Below, piece after piece: positions 43,453 through 52,203 of a stretch of DNA of 64,000 nucleotides. The notes beneath the pieces were generated by a model. It had not been told where the DNA came from and did no database searches. It saw only the letters and a list, made by a program, of their open reading frames with translations. Every line of letters begins with the position of its first letter. The first letter of the stretch is position 1. Both the position numbers and the translations under genes were made by a program. Origin of the DNA: Dyella sp. S184 (GTDB lineage Bacteria > Pseudomonadota > Gammaproteobacteria > Xanthomonadales > Rhodanobacteraceae); assembly GCF_009766065.1 (NCBI RefSeq), contig NZ_LMUE01000005.1:186001-250000 (forward strand), written 5' to 3'.

Positions 43453-44778
43453 ATGCATGCTGGCAGGACGACACGCAGCGGCATCAGGCAGGCAACCTGC
43501 GCGGTCTCCGCGCTGTTTGCGGCGATCGGCCTGTGGCTTTCGCTATCGGTCGAAGCTTGGCCGGTGTCTGCGACCCAGCCGGCCGCAGCCGCGAAAACAT
43601 CGCTGCAGATGTGGGTGCGTTATCCGCCGGTGCCGGCACACTTGAGCGCACCAGCCGCCCTTGGAAAAAAAATCTTCTTCGACGCGGCACTGTCGGCATC
43701 GGGGCGAATGTCGTGTGCGAGCTGCCATAGCCCGGAGCATGCCTACGGACCACCGAATGGTCTCGCGGTACAGCGCGGCGGAGCAGACCTGCGCCAGGCG
43801 GGAACGCGTTCAGTGCCATCACTGCGTTACCTGACGTTTACACCGCTCTTCAGTCAGCATTTTTATACACCCGCATCCGAAGACAGCGAGGACGAAGGTC
43901 CGACCGGTGGCTTTACCCGTGATGGCGCCGCGGCTTCGTTGCATCAGCAGGCCGCCATACCCTTGCTGCATGCGAACGAGATGGCCAACCCGAATGAAGA
44001 GGCTGTCGTCGCGAAAGTGAAGCACGGGAAGTACGCACAGGAGTTCGCGCAGGTATTCGGAGCGAACATCTTCAGCCATCCCGACCAGGCCTTCAAAGAC
44101 ATCGGTCTGGCACTCGAGGCGTTCCAGACCGAGGACGCCAGTTTTCATCCGTATACCAGCAAATTCGATGCAGTGATGTCCGGCCACGACCAACTCACGC
44201 TGCAGGAAATCCGTGGCTATGCACTGTTCAACAATCCGCAGAAAGGCAATTGTGCGAAGTGCCACACGGACACACCGGGCCCGGGCGGACGACCGGCCGC
44301 GTTCACCGATTATTCGTTTGCCGCGTTGGGTGTGCCACGCAACCCCGAGATACTCGCCAATCGTGATCCCGGCTATTTCGATCTCGGTCTGTGCGGGCCC
44401 TATCGTCAGGATCTGTCGCGCGAGGCCGGGTATTGCGGCATGTTCAAGACGCCGACCCTGCGCAATGTGGAGACACGCGCGGTGTTCTTCCACAACGGCC
44501 GGTTCCATCGTCTGGAAGATGTGATGCATTTCTATGTCGAGCGCGATACCGATCCGCGCAAGTGGTATCCGATGGTGGCAGGCATGCTCGATGAATTCGA
44601 CGATTCGCCACCGCGATACCGTGACAACATCAACCGCACCGATGCGCCTTTGGATCGCCCCTATGCGGGGAAACCAGCTTTGAACGAAGCCGAGATCCAT
44701 GACCTGATCGCTTTTCTGAAAACCTTGAACGATGGCTATTCAGCCATCGCCGGCGGGGCCAGGGCCAGCGGCCAGTAG
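43453..44778 (+). CDS. Diheme cytochrome c peroxidase/MauG-family protein
   Basis: 441 residues. A long N-terminal export signal (hydrophobic core ~13-33, cleavage after PVSA) precedes two c-type heme sites, CASCH (residues 88-92) and CAKCH (267-271). Typical landmarks are LGKKIFFDAALSASGRMSCASCH, FKTPTLRNVETRAVFFHNGRFHRLEDVMHFY, and the C-terminal LNEAEIHDLIAFLKTL. It is periplasmic and reduces peroxide or oxidises a protein partner. It follows the phosphoesterase lipoprotein in the same orientation and is probably co-transcribed. Confidence 0.92.
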   Translation: MHAGRTTRSGIRQATCAVSALFAAIGLWLSLSVEAWPVSATQPAAAAKTSLQMWVRYPPVPAHLSAPAALGKKIFFDAALSASGRMSCASCHSPEHAYGPPNGLAVQRGGADLRQAGTRSVPSLRYLTFTPLFSQHFYTPASEDSEDEGPTGGFTRDGAAASLHQQAAIPLLHANEMANPNEEAVVAKVKHGKYAQEFAQVFGANIFSHPDQAFKDIGLALEAFQTEDASFHPYTSKFDAVMSGHDQLTLQEIRGYALFNNPQKGNCAKCHTDTPGPGGRPAAFTDYSFAALGVPRNPEILANRDPGYFDLGLCGPYRQDLSREAGYCGMFKTPTLRNVETRAVFFHNGRFHRLEDVMHFYVERDTDPRKWYPMVAGMLDEFDDSPPRYRDNINRTDAPLDRPYAGKPALNEAEIHDLIAFLKTLNDGYSAIAGGARASGQ

Positions 44779-45179
44779 CAGGATTCCCTTCCAGGCTGAG
44801 TTACGGTGCTGCTGCACCGGAGCGACATCGGGTGCGCTCAACCCCGGCACCCACCCACGATATTCAGCATTTCGCCACGCCTGGCTTTGCGTAGGCGGGA
44901 CTGGACTATGAATCCGTGCGCAGCCGACCTGCCAAGCATGCTTTTTCGGCTGAATGACCATGTACCGGTAACAGCGCTCGAAAAGCCGACGGAGGATCAC
45001 TATGCATGCACACATGCCGGTGGACGATCACTGCTTGTGATGTTCGGCGCATGTAGGCCCGAGCATATCTTTCGCACAATCGAAACTCGCAAAGCTAAAG
45101 AGAATTCGCTGTCAGTTTGTCTCAAGTGCATGCCGAAAGATCTGACTCAATCGATCCACGATATCGGGAAAACGGCAAT
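44779..45179. other. Intergenic region upstream of the GH39 gene
   Basis: About 400 bases without a convincing gene. GC drops markedly at ~45060-45130 (aatcgaaactcgcaaagc region), as expected for a promoter of the glycosidase gene. Short frames here lack ribosome sites and domains. Confidence 0.4.
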
Positions 45180-46619
45180 ATGGTTGCGAGCTTCAGCGGT
45201 AAACTCAACGACAAGTCGACTGCACTCCCGCACTTCTGGGAGCATACCGTCGGGAGCGGGCATGCCACGCTCGCGTTGCGTGCGGACTGGCAGGCGCAGC
45301 TCAAGCGTGCGCATGACGAGTTGGGCATGCAGCATGTGCGCTTCCACGGCATCCTGTCCGACGACATGGGCACGTTGATCTGCCAGAGCGACCAGCTGCT
45401 GTATTCGTTTTTCAATGCCGATCAGATTTTCGACTTCCTGCTGTCCATCGGCATGAAGCCGTTCGTGGAGCTGAGCTTCATGCCCTCCGCGCTGTCATCC
45501 GGCGACCAGACGGTCTTTCATTATCGTGCCAACGTGAGCGCGCCGAGGGATCTCGCGCAGTGGTCGGTGCTGATTCACAAGCTGGTGAAGCATTGGGTCG
45601 AGCGCTACGGCATCGAGGAAGTGCGGCAATGGTTCTTCGAAGTCTGGAACGAGCCGAATCTCACGGCATTCGGCAGCGGCAAGCAGAGCGATTACTTCGA
45701 GCTTTACCGTTATACCGTCGAGGCGATCAAGACGGTGGACGCAGAACTGAAGGTCGGCGGACCGGTGACGGCGGACAATGCCTGGATCTCCGATTTCATC
45801 GACTTCTGCACGGCGCAGGCCTTGCCAGCCGATTTCATCAGCACCCATCACTATCCGACCGATTCGTTCGGCAAGCCGGGCGACGATACGGAAACGGAAC
45901 TGTCGGAAAGCACGCGCAGCATCCTGCGCGAGGAAGCGCGCGCCGTGCGCCAGCAGGCGGGCGAGCGGCCCGTCTATTACACCGAGTGGTGCACGTCATC
46001 GAATCCGCGCGATCCGATGCATGACGATCCTTACGCTGCCGCCTTCATCGTGAAGACGGTGCTGGAAGCCAACGGGCTGGTGCAGGCTTACAGTTACTGG
46101 ACCTTCTCGGATATTTTCGAGGAAAACTATTTCCCCTCGGAACCGTTCCAGGGCGGCTTCGGGCTGCTGAACATCCATGGCATCGCCAAGCCGGCGTATC
46201 GCGCCTACGAGTTGCTGCATGGACTGGGCACCGAGCTGTTGGCAGTGCAGGGCGAACACGCCACCGTGGATGCATGGCTGGTGCGCGACGGCAAATCGGC
46301 GACGCTGGTGCTCACCAATTTCGCACTGCCGTGCCATCCCATCGCAACTGAGGCCGTCTCCTTCACGCTCGGGAACGTCAAGTCCGCCGGTTCCGCGACG
46401 ATCCGGCGGATCGACCTGGAGCATGCGAATGCGAAGCGGCGCTGGGAACAGATGGGCAAGCCGGAATACCTCAGCAAGGCGATGGTCGCCGAGTTGAACG
46501 AGGCATCGTGCCTGCAGACGACTGCGCTGCCGATCGAAAGCAGGGACGGGCAATACACGCTGGACGTTTCCATGCCGCCCCAGTCCGTGGCTGCCATACG
46601 ATTCGATTACGATGCGTGA
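45180..46619 (+). CDS. GH39-family glycosidase (beta-xylosidase-like)
   Basis: 479 residues from ATG 45180; a TTG 21 codons upstream is an alternative. A TIM-barrel enzyme with FWEHTVGSGHATLALRADW near the start, acid/base Glu158 in FFEVWNEPN, and nucleophile Glu269 in VYYTEW. Both match GH39 positions. The C-terminal ~130 residues are a beta domain (ATVDAWLVRDGKSATLVLTNF). No signal peptide, so it probably cleaves imported xylosides or related small glycosides in the cytosol. It lies next to a sugar/lactone oxidation cluster on the opposite strand. Confidence 0.9.
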   Translation: MVASFSGKLNDKSTALPHFWEHTVGSGHATLALRADWQAQLKRAHDELGMQHVRFHGILSDDMGTLICQSDQLLYSFFNADQIFDFLLSIGMKPFVELSFMPSALSSGDQTVFHYRANVSAPRDLAQWSVLIHKLVKHWVERYGIEEVRQWFFEVWNEPNLTAFGSGKQSDYFELYRYTVEAIKTVDAELKVGGPVTADNAWISDFIDFCTAQALPADFISTHHYPTDSFGKPGDDTETELSESTRSILREEARAVRQQAGERPVYYTEWCTSSNPRDPMHDDPYAAAFIVKTVLEANGLVQAYSYWTFSDIFEENYFPSEPFQGGFGLLNIHGIAKPAYRAYELLHGLGTELLAVQGEHATVDAWLVRDGKSATLVLTNFALPCHPIATEAVSFTLGNVKSAGSATIRRIDLEHANAKRRWEQMGKPEYLSKAMVAELNEASCLQTTALPIESRDGQYTLDVSMPPQSVAAIRFDYDA

Positions 46620-46656
46620 CTGCATGCGGTTCCGGCGGCATGCACGCCGGGTCGGC

Positions 46657-46682
46657 ACTGGCTAGCCAGTCCGGTTAGCCGG
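46657..46682. repeat. Palindromes between convergent GH39 and VOC genes
   Basis: ACTGGCTAGCCAGT (46657-46670) is a perfect 14-base palindrome, followed directly by the near-palindrome CCGGTTAGCCGG that overlaps the end of the VOC gene. It may serve as a bidirectional terminator, although there is no T-run. Confidence 0.4.
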
Positions 46683-47562
46683 TTGCAGGCGCGATGATCA
46701 GGTGATGACCATCCGGGTCGGCCAGGCGATAGGGCAGCGGTTCGATGCTGGCTGCATCAGCTGAGACCTGTGACTGGAATACCAACCGCGTCGTGGCGAC
46801 GTCGTGGCTTTGCAGTGGCTCGCGGCGATCCGCCCGCGACCGCTCGTAACAAAGCAGTTCGACATGCGGCGTGGCCTGATTCGGCGTCATGGCGATGACG
46901 TTCACGCGTGGGTCGGGCAAATGGTCGAGCTGCCCTTGCTCCGTCCCCTCGTTCAACGAACGTGCGGAAACGACGAGGCCCAGCGCCGCATAGAAAGCGA
47001 TGCTGCGGGCGCTGTCCGACACGCTGATGGCGGAGTGATCGATGCCGAGATGGAGTGCGCCCTTTTCACGCACATGCCAGTGTGCAGGCACGTGGCCGGA
47101 AGGGAAGGCCAGCAGCTCGAGCGGATGGCCCTCTGGATCGCGGAATTTGAATGCGCTGACACCACCGGAGGATGCCGGCAGGCGCTGCGGGCTGGCATCC
47201 GAGATGGCAGTCCAGCCGCGCACACGCTGCAGGTTCTTGTACGCCTCGTCGATATCCGCAACGACGATGGCGAAGTGCTGGAAGATGAGATCCGAGGACT
47301 GGGTATCCGCCGGATACGCTCGACCCGGTTGGTCGAACTGCAGCAGTTCGACGATCTGCTGGCCGAGGCCGAGCAGGATGCTCAAGGCGCCGCCTTTGAC
47401 ATGCAAGAGCTTCTCGAACATCGTGCCGGAAAGTCGTTCGCTCGCGAATCGGCGAAAGCCCAGCGCACGCTCGTAAAAGCCTGCCAGACGTTCTGCATCG
47501 GCGCAGGTGAGGCTGATGCGCGCGAGTCGCGCCATCGTGTTGCCGGCGCTGGCCGTCGTCAT
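46675..47562 (-). CDS. Two-domain VOC/glyoxalase-superfamily protein
   Basis: 295 residues from ATG 47562, which overlaps the SMP-30 stop by four bases; an ATG two codons upstream is also possible. Two VOC modules are seen: residues ~5-150 (LARISLTCADAERLAGFYERALGFRRF... FKFRDPEGHPLELLAFP) and ~160-295 (GIDHSAISVSDSARSIAFYAALGL... YRLADPDGHHLIIAP). Metal-binding His/Glu positions are plausible in both. The family includes dioxygenases, isomerases and lyases, so the reaction cannot be assigned. Last gene of a four-gene operon. Confidence 0.85.
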   Translation of the reverse strand: MTTASAGNTMARLARISLTCADAERLAGFYERALGFRRFASERLSGTMFEKLLHVKGGALSILLGLGQQIVELLQFDQPGRAYPADTQSSDLIFQHFAIVVADIDEAYKNLQRVRGWTAISDASPQRLPASSGGVSAFKFRDPEGHPLELLAFPSGHVPAHWHVREKGALHLGIDHSAISVSDSARSIAFYAALGLVVSARSLNEGTEQGQLDHLPDPRVNVIAMTPNQATPHVELLCYERSRADRREPLQSHDVATTRLVFQSQVSADAASIEPLPYRLADPDGHHLIIAPATG

Positions 47563-48461
47563 GGCCATCCGGCGCCACGGCGGTTGAGGAAGATGGCGTA
47601 CAAGGTATGCGAGCCACCGATGAACAGCCGGTTTCGGAAGGGGCCGCCGAAGGTCAGATTGGACACGCGATAGGGCACGCGTATCTTGCCCAGAAGCCGT
47701 GCATCCGGATCGATGCAGTGAACGCCATCGGCGGCACTCGACCAGAGATTGCCTTCCTCGTCCATGCACAGGCCATCGGCATAGCCGGGTTCGATCTTGT
47801 GGAAAATGCCGCCGCCACTCAGACCGCCATCCGACGCCACGTCGAAAACCCGGATGTACTGCTTCGGATTGTCGGTGGTCTGGTCGCCGGTTTCCGCAAC
47901 ATAGAGCCTGGTTTCATCGGGTGAAAACGCCAAGCCGTTCGGGCCGTCGAAATCACCCGCCATCAGGTTGATGTTTCCGTTCCCGGGATCGAAGCGGTAC
48001 AGCGCGGGCGGTTGCTCGGAAGCCTGCCGGCCACCTTCGTAGTCGCTCTGGATGCCGTACAGCGGATCGGTGAACCAGATCGAGCCATCCGACTTCACGG
48101 CCACATCGTTCGGCGAGTTCAGGCGGCGGCCGTCGTGGCGATCCACCAGCCGCGTCAGCGTGCCGTCGAGTTCGGTGCGAAACAGGCAGCGTTCGCGGTG
48201 GGAACACGAAATCAGCCGGCCCTGGCGATCGCGGCACTGGCCGTTCGCATAGTGCGAGGGGCATCGATAAGTGGAGATCCCGACATCCTCGATCCAGCGC
48301 ATCGTGCGATTGCGCGGCAGATCCTGGAACAACAGGCAATCGGCGTCGCCCATCCAGACCAGGCCCTCGATCCAGCGAAACCCGGAGGCGAGTTCCTCCA
48401 GCGCTGCGTTGGCGAGGAGATAGTGCGCAAACTTTGGGTCGAGGATGTCAAGGGCGTCCAT
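47559..48461 (-). CDS. SMP-30/gluconolactonase-family lactonase
   Basis: 300-residue six-bladed propeller. Metal and catalytic positions of the family are visible: WIEGLVWM (Glu), NSPNDVAV (Asn) and YADGLCMDEEGNLW (Asp). Other blade motifs include FDGPNGLAFSPDETRLYVAET. Such enzymes hydrolyse sugar lactones such as gluconolactone or xylonolactone in oxidative sugar pathways. It starts six bases after the cupin-like gene and overlaps the VOC gene. No signal peptide. Confidence 0.92.
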   Translation of the reverse strand: MDALDILDPKFAHYLLANAALEELASGFRWIEGLVWMGDADCLLFQDLPRNRTMRWIEDVGISTYRCPSHYANGQCRDRQGRLISCSHRERCLFRTELDGTLTRLVDRHDGRRLNSPNDVAVKSDGSIWFTDPLYGIQSDYEGGRQASEQPPALYRFDPGNGNINLMAGDFDGPNGLAFSPDETRLYVAETGDQTTDNPKQYIRVFDVASDGGLSGGGIFHKIEPGYADGLCMDEEGNLWSSAADGVHCIDPDARLLGKIRVPYRVSNLTFGGPFRNRLFIGGSHTLYAIFLNRRGAGWP

Positions 48462-48467
48462 CGCTGC

Positions 48468-48914
48468 TTACCCGAATCCACACGGCGAAGACGGCGCGGA
48501 CGATTCATCCAGCTGGATCACCAGCAGCACGGCGGGAACGTCGCCGATGGTGCCGGACCGATGACCCTTGCGTCCGTCATGTTCGCGGCAATTCTGATCG
48601 CCGCCGAAGGAGATTTCTCCTGCGCCCATCTCGATGCGCGTGCCATCCATCGATTCCACGAACCAGCGTCCCGACAGCGGCACGATCCACTGCGGCGCCG
48701 GATTTTCGTGCCATGTGCCTACCCAGCCCACCGGCTGCACTGTGACCATGAAGGTCATGGGTCCCTGGATTCTGCTTCCCTGCCACTGCGGAGCGGCAGG
48801 CGGCTGCATCGACTTCAGGTCGAAGCGGGTCAGCGCGCAGCGCTTCTGATGGCTGACACCTTCGGCATCGGTCCATAGGTGCCAGTAACTGACGGACGGC
48901 TTGTCCGACATCAT
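48468..48914 (-). CDS. Cupin-like protein
   Basis: 148 residues from ATG 48914 (ATGA overlap with the DoxX stop). Central segments WHENPAPQWIVPLSGRWFVESMDGTRIEMGAGEISFGGDQN resemble the two cupin motifs, with His and acidic residues available for metal. Function unknown; context suggests a role in sugar or lactone metabolism. The longer in-frame extension lies inside the DoxX gene and is not used. Confidence 0.75.
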   Translation of the reverse strand: MMSDKPSVSYWHLWTDAEGVSHQKRCALTRFDLKSMQPPAAPQWQGSRIQGPMTFMVTVQPVGWVGTWHENPAPQWIVPLSGRWFVESMDGTRIEMGAGEISFGGDQNCREHDGRKGHRSGTIGDVPAVLLVIQLDESSAPSSPCGFG

Positions 48915-49414
48915 CGGCCCACCGGTTCGGACAGCGCGTAGGGATGCGAAGAAGCCAGTGGATGGTCGAGAAAGCGTCCGACGCCTGTCGCCGTCGCGCC
49001 AAATGCCAGCAGCAGGAATCCTCCGGTGAGCGCGAGGTTCTTGAGGAAATCCCAGAACGTATCGCGGCCCTGGCTTGCACCCTTCAAACGGAAATCCGGC
49101 GCTTTCCAGAACTGCTTCCACAGCAGTGCGGTGATCGCGCAGTAGCCGGCGAGGATGACCGCGGCAAGCCGATCCGCCACACCCGTCAGGATGGCGAGCG
49201 ACATCACGACTTCAATCGCGAATCCCGCACAGATCAGCACGGTGCCGAGTGACCGCGAGTGCGTTGCCGTGGCGGCCTGATCGACCGCCTGCTTAGCGTT
49301 CAGCAACTTGTCGAGCGCGCTGAACGGAAGAAACAGCAGCACCAGCAGGCAGCGCGCGAAGAAAACCACCAGGACGCTGAGCAAGAGATTTTCTCCGTGC
49401 ATTTCTCCAAACAC
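48911..49414 (-). CDS. DoxX-family membrane protein
   Basis: 167 residues with four hydrophobic helices (LLLSVLVVFFARCLLVLLFLPFSALDKL, GTVLICAGFAIEVVMSLAILTG, AAVILAGYCAITALLW, FLKNLALTGGFLLLAFGATATG). This is the DoxX-like membrane fold often found with oxidoreductases. A second Met four codons in (MHGENLLL) is an alternative start. First gene of the operon DoxX, cupin-like, SMP-30, VOC, divergent from the SDR/GMC genes. Confidence 0.85.
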   Translation of the reverse strand: MFGEMHGENLLLSVLVVFFARCLLVLLFLPFSALDKLLNAKQAVDQAATATHSRSLGTVLICAGFAIEVVMSLAILTGVADRLAAVILAGYCAITALLWKQFWKAPDFRLKGASQGRDTFWDFLKNLALTGGFLLLAFGATATGVGRFLDHPLASSHPYALSEPVGR

Positions 49415-49554
49415 CAGCAGCGTGCGCGTGGCACGGTGAATGCCGCGTCGTAGAAAGTGTCGGCAAATAGCGAACGATCATCGGGAGATTGATCACGTTT
49501 ACGCGACGATCGGAGGTACAGGCTTCCGGCAATATCTTGCTGGAGGTCTGCCGC

Positions 49555-50406
49555 GTGAATGCCACCGTACCCGTTTTGAAGTCAACCGCGCCGAACGTGC
49601 CGATACACAAGACGCTCACGGGGCAGAAGGCACTCGTCACCGGTGCGAATTCCGGCATCGGTCGCGGTGTGGCGATTGCCTTGGGGCAGGCCGGCGCGGA
49701 TGTCGTGGTGAACTACGTCGAAGGCGACGACGCGGCCAACGCCGTGGTGGACGAATTGCGCGGCTTCGGTGTGCAGGCGCTGGCGTACAAGGCGGACGTC
49801 TCGTCGGAAGAGCAGGTGGCCGCGATGTTCCGGCAGATGATCGCGCAATTCGGCACCATCGACATACTCGTCAACAACGCCGGCCTGCAGCGCGATTCGG
49901 CGTTCCATGCGATGACCCTGGCGCAGTGGAATACTGTGCTGGGCATCAACCTCACCGGGCAGTTCCTGTGCGCGCGCGAGGCCGTCCGGGAATTCGTGCG
50001 GCGGGGTGTCGTGCCCGCCGTTTCATGTGCGGCCGGGAAGATCATCTGCATGAGTTCGGTGCACCAGGAAATTCCGTGGGCCGGCCACGCGAACTACGCC
50101 ACGTCCAAGGGCGGCATCAAGATGCTGATGGAGAGCCTTGCGCAGGAGGTCGCACCGCAGCGCATACGCGTCAACGCCATCGCGCCCGGTGCGATCCGCA
50201 CGCCGATCAACACCTCCGCCTGGAATACGCCCGAGGCCTATAAGCAGTTGATGACCCTGGTGCCCTACGGGCGCATCGGCGAACCGGTGGACATCGCACG
50301 TGCCGCGGTGTGGCTGGCGTCGGATCAATCCGACTATGTGGTGGGCACCACGTTGTTCGTGGACGGCGGCATGACGTTGTACCCGGGATTCGCGACCGGC
50401 GGTTGA
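49555..50406 (+). CDS. SDR oxidoreductase, glucose 1-dehydrogenase-like
   Basis: 283 residues from GTG 49555 (GGAGG eight bases upstream); an ATG 22 codons earlier has no Shine-Dalgarno. Classical SDR motifs: ALVTGANSGIGRG, ILVNNAGLQRDSAF, the Ser in ICMSSVHQEIPW, and YATSKGG. The SSVHQEIPWAGHANYATSKGG stretch is typical of bacterial glucose 1-dehydrogenases. It probably oxidises an aldose to the lactone that the SMP-30 enzyme encoded opposite would open. It is followed by a GMC oxidoreductase gene 39 bases later. Confidence 0.9.
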   Translation: MNATVPVLKSTAPNVPIHKTLTGQKALVTGANSGIGRGVAIALGQAGADVVVNYVEGDDAANAVVDELRGFGVQALAYKADVSSEEQVAAMFRQMIAQFGTIDILVNNAGLQRDSAFHAMTLAQWNTVLGINLTGQFLCAREAVREFVRRGVVPAVSCAAGKIICMSSVHQEIPWAGHANYATSKGGIKMLMESLAQEVAPQRIRVNAIAPGAIRTPINTSAWNTPEAYKQLMTLVPYGRIGEPVDIARAAVWLASDQSDYVVGTTLFVDGGMTLYPGFATGG

Positions 50407-50445
50407 TCACGACCGATACCGATCACAGCAGCGCCGGAAGCAAAC

Positions 50446-52035
50446 ATGCCAGACACCCACTACGACCTTATTGTCATCGGTAGCGGCCCGGGCGGGGCCG
50501 CGCTGGCGCACAGGCTGGCGCCAACCGGCAAGCGGATTCTTCTCCTCGAACGCGGGGATTATCTGCCGCGCTCGCCGGCGAACTGGGATTCGCAAACCGT
50601 GTTTGTCGACGGCGCCTATCAGGCATCCGAAACCTGGTACGACAAGGATGGCAAGACCTTTCAGCCGGGCCTGCACTATTACGTGGGCGGAAATTCCAAG
50701 GTCTATGGCGCAGCGTTGTTCCGCTTGCGCGAAAAGGACTTCGAGGAAGTCCGGCACAAGGAAGGCATCTCGCCAGCATGGCCGCTCAAGTACGACACGT
50801 TCGAGCCGTATTACGCCGAAGCGGAAAGGCTGTTTCACGTCCACGGTCAGCGCGGCGAAGACCCCAACGAGCCACCCTCCAGCAGCCCGTTTCCCTATCC
50901 GCCGGTTTCGCACGAGCCGGCCATTCAGGCGCTCAGCGAAAGCCTGACTCAGGACGGTCTGCATCCATTCCACCTGCCGCTGGGCATCCTGCTCGACGAG
51001 AAAAACGGCAAGCCAACGTCAACCAGCATATGCATACGTTGCGATGCGTTCGATGGTTTTCCCTGCCTGCTCAACGGCAAGGCCGACGCCCAGGTCATGT
51101 GCGTGGATCCTGCGCTCAAGGCGCACTCCAACCTGACCCTGTTGACCGGCGCCTACGTGTCCAGGCTGGAAACCGATGCCACGGGCAAGAGCGTCACGGC
51201 CGCGCATGTCATGCGGGACGGTCAGCAGGAACGCTATTCGGCCGACATCGTGGTAGTGGCGTGTGGTGCGCTTTCCACGGCACTCCTGCTGCTGCGTTCG
51301 GCCAGCGAGACGCATCCGAAGGGTCTCGCCAACGGCTCCGATCAGGTGGGACGCAACTACATGCGGCACAACCAGTCCATCCTGATGGCGTTGATGCGCG
51401 AACCGAACGACACGATTTTCCAGAAGACCCTGGCCGTCAGCGACTATTACTTCGGTGCGGATGACTGGGACTATCCACTCGGGCTCATCCAGATGTGTGC
51501 CACATCACACGGCGCGCAGATACGTGGCGAAGCCCTGCCGGGCTGGCTGGAATGGGTGCCGAAAATGCCGTTCGAACAAATGGCGCGACATTCCATGGAC
51601 TTCTGGTTGTCCAGCGAAGATCTGCCGCGCGCGGAAAATCGCATTTCCTATGACGGCGAGCGCGTCGTGCTCGACATCACGGAAGGCAACATGGAAGCGC
51701 ACCATCGCCTGAAGAAAAAGCTCGAACAGATGCTGAGCAAGGCCGGCGCGCATCCTGTCCTGCTGGAACGCAGCCTCTACCTCGGCAAGAACATCCCGAT
51801 CGGCGGCACCGCGCATCAGGCCGGGACGGCGCGCTTCGGCACGGACCCTGCGACCTCCGTTCTCGATCTCGATTGCAAGACGCACGAGCTCGACAATCTT
51901 TACCTCACGGATGCCAGCTTCTTTCCGTCGATCGGCGCCGTGAATCCGACCTTGACCATCATCGCCAATGCCCTACGGGTGGCGGACCGCATAAAGCATC
52001 GACTAGGTTCATCAGCCAGTACCAAAGCACCTTGA
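50446..52035 (+). CDS. GMC-family FAD oxidoreductase
   Basis: 529 residues, GGAAG six bases before the ATG. The N-terminal FAD motif DLIVIGSGPGGAALAHRLAPTGKRILLLERG and the C-terminal catalytic His/Asn region (PIGGTAHQAGTARFG; FFPSIGAVNPTLTIIANALRVADRI) are intact. GMC enzymes oxidise sugars and alcohols with FAD. No export signal is visible. It is in an operon with the SDR and shares a regulatory region with the DoxX operon. Confidence 0.93.
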   Translation: MPDTHYDLIVIGSGPGGAALAHRLAPTGKRILLLERGDYLPRSPANWDSQTVFVDGAYQASETWYDKDGKTFQPGLHYYVGGNSKVYGAALFRLREKDFEEVRHKEGISPAWPLKYDTFEPYYAEAERLFHVHGQRGEDPNEPPSSSPFPYPPVSHEPAIQALSESLTQDGLHPFHLPLGILLDEKNGKPTSTSICIRCDAFDGFPCLLNGKADAQVMCVDPALKAHSNLTLLTGAYVSRLETDATGKSVTAAHVMRDGQQERYSADIVVVACGALSTALLLLRSASETHPKGLANGSDQVGRNYMRHNQSILMALMREPNDTIFQKTLAVSDYYFGADDWDYPLGLIQMCATSHGAQIRGEALPGWLEWVPKMPFEQMARHSMDFWLSSEDLPRAENRISYDGERVVLDITEGNMEAHHRLKKKLEQMLSKAGAHPVLLERSLYLGKNIPIGGTAHQAGTARFGTDPATSVLDLDCKTHELDNLYLTDASFFPSIGAVNPTLTIIANALRVADRIKHRLGSSASTKAP

Positions 52036-52167
52036 CCATAAGAAATTCATCGATGTCCGACGGTAACAGCCTCGACGACCTGTTCTCCAAAGTCTGCGCA
52101 TGACGTACAAACTATGGAGTTCTGTCCATTAGTGCCTTTCCGCCCAGCAGCAACTGACAGGCAGTAT

Positions 52168-52203
52168 TTGCACCAAATCGACGCATTAACCATCATGGTG
52201 CAA
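52168..52203. promoter_or_regulatory. NtrC-like half-sites overlapping the ntrB start
   Basis: TTGCACCA (52168-52175) and its exact complement TGGTGCAA (52196-52203) are separated by 20 bases; the second arm ends on the A of the ntrB ATG. The arms equal those of the NtrC consensus but the spacing is wider than normal. It could be two NtrC half-sites for autoregulation or an RNA hairpin over the start. Confidence 0.5.

Noticed and set aside
52053..52103. A 16-codon frame (MSDGNSLDDLFSKVCA) after the GMC gene
   Set aside because: No ribosome site and too short to support by sequence alone.
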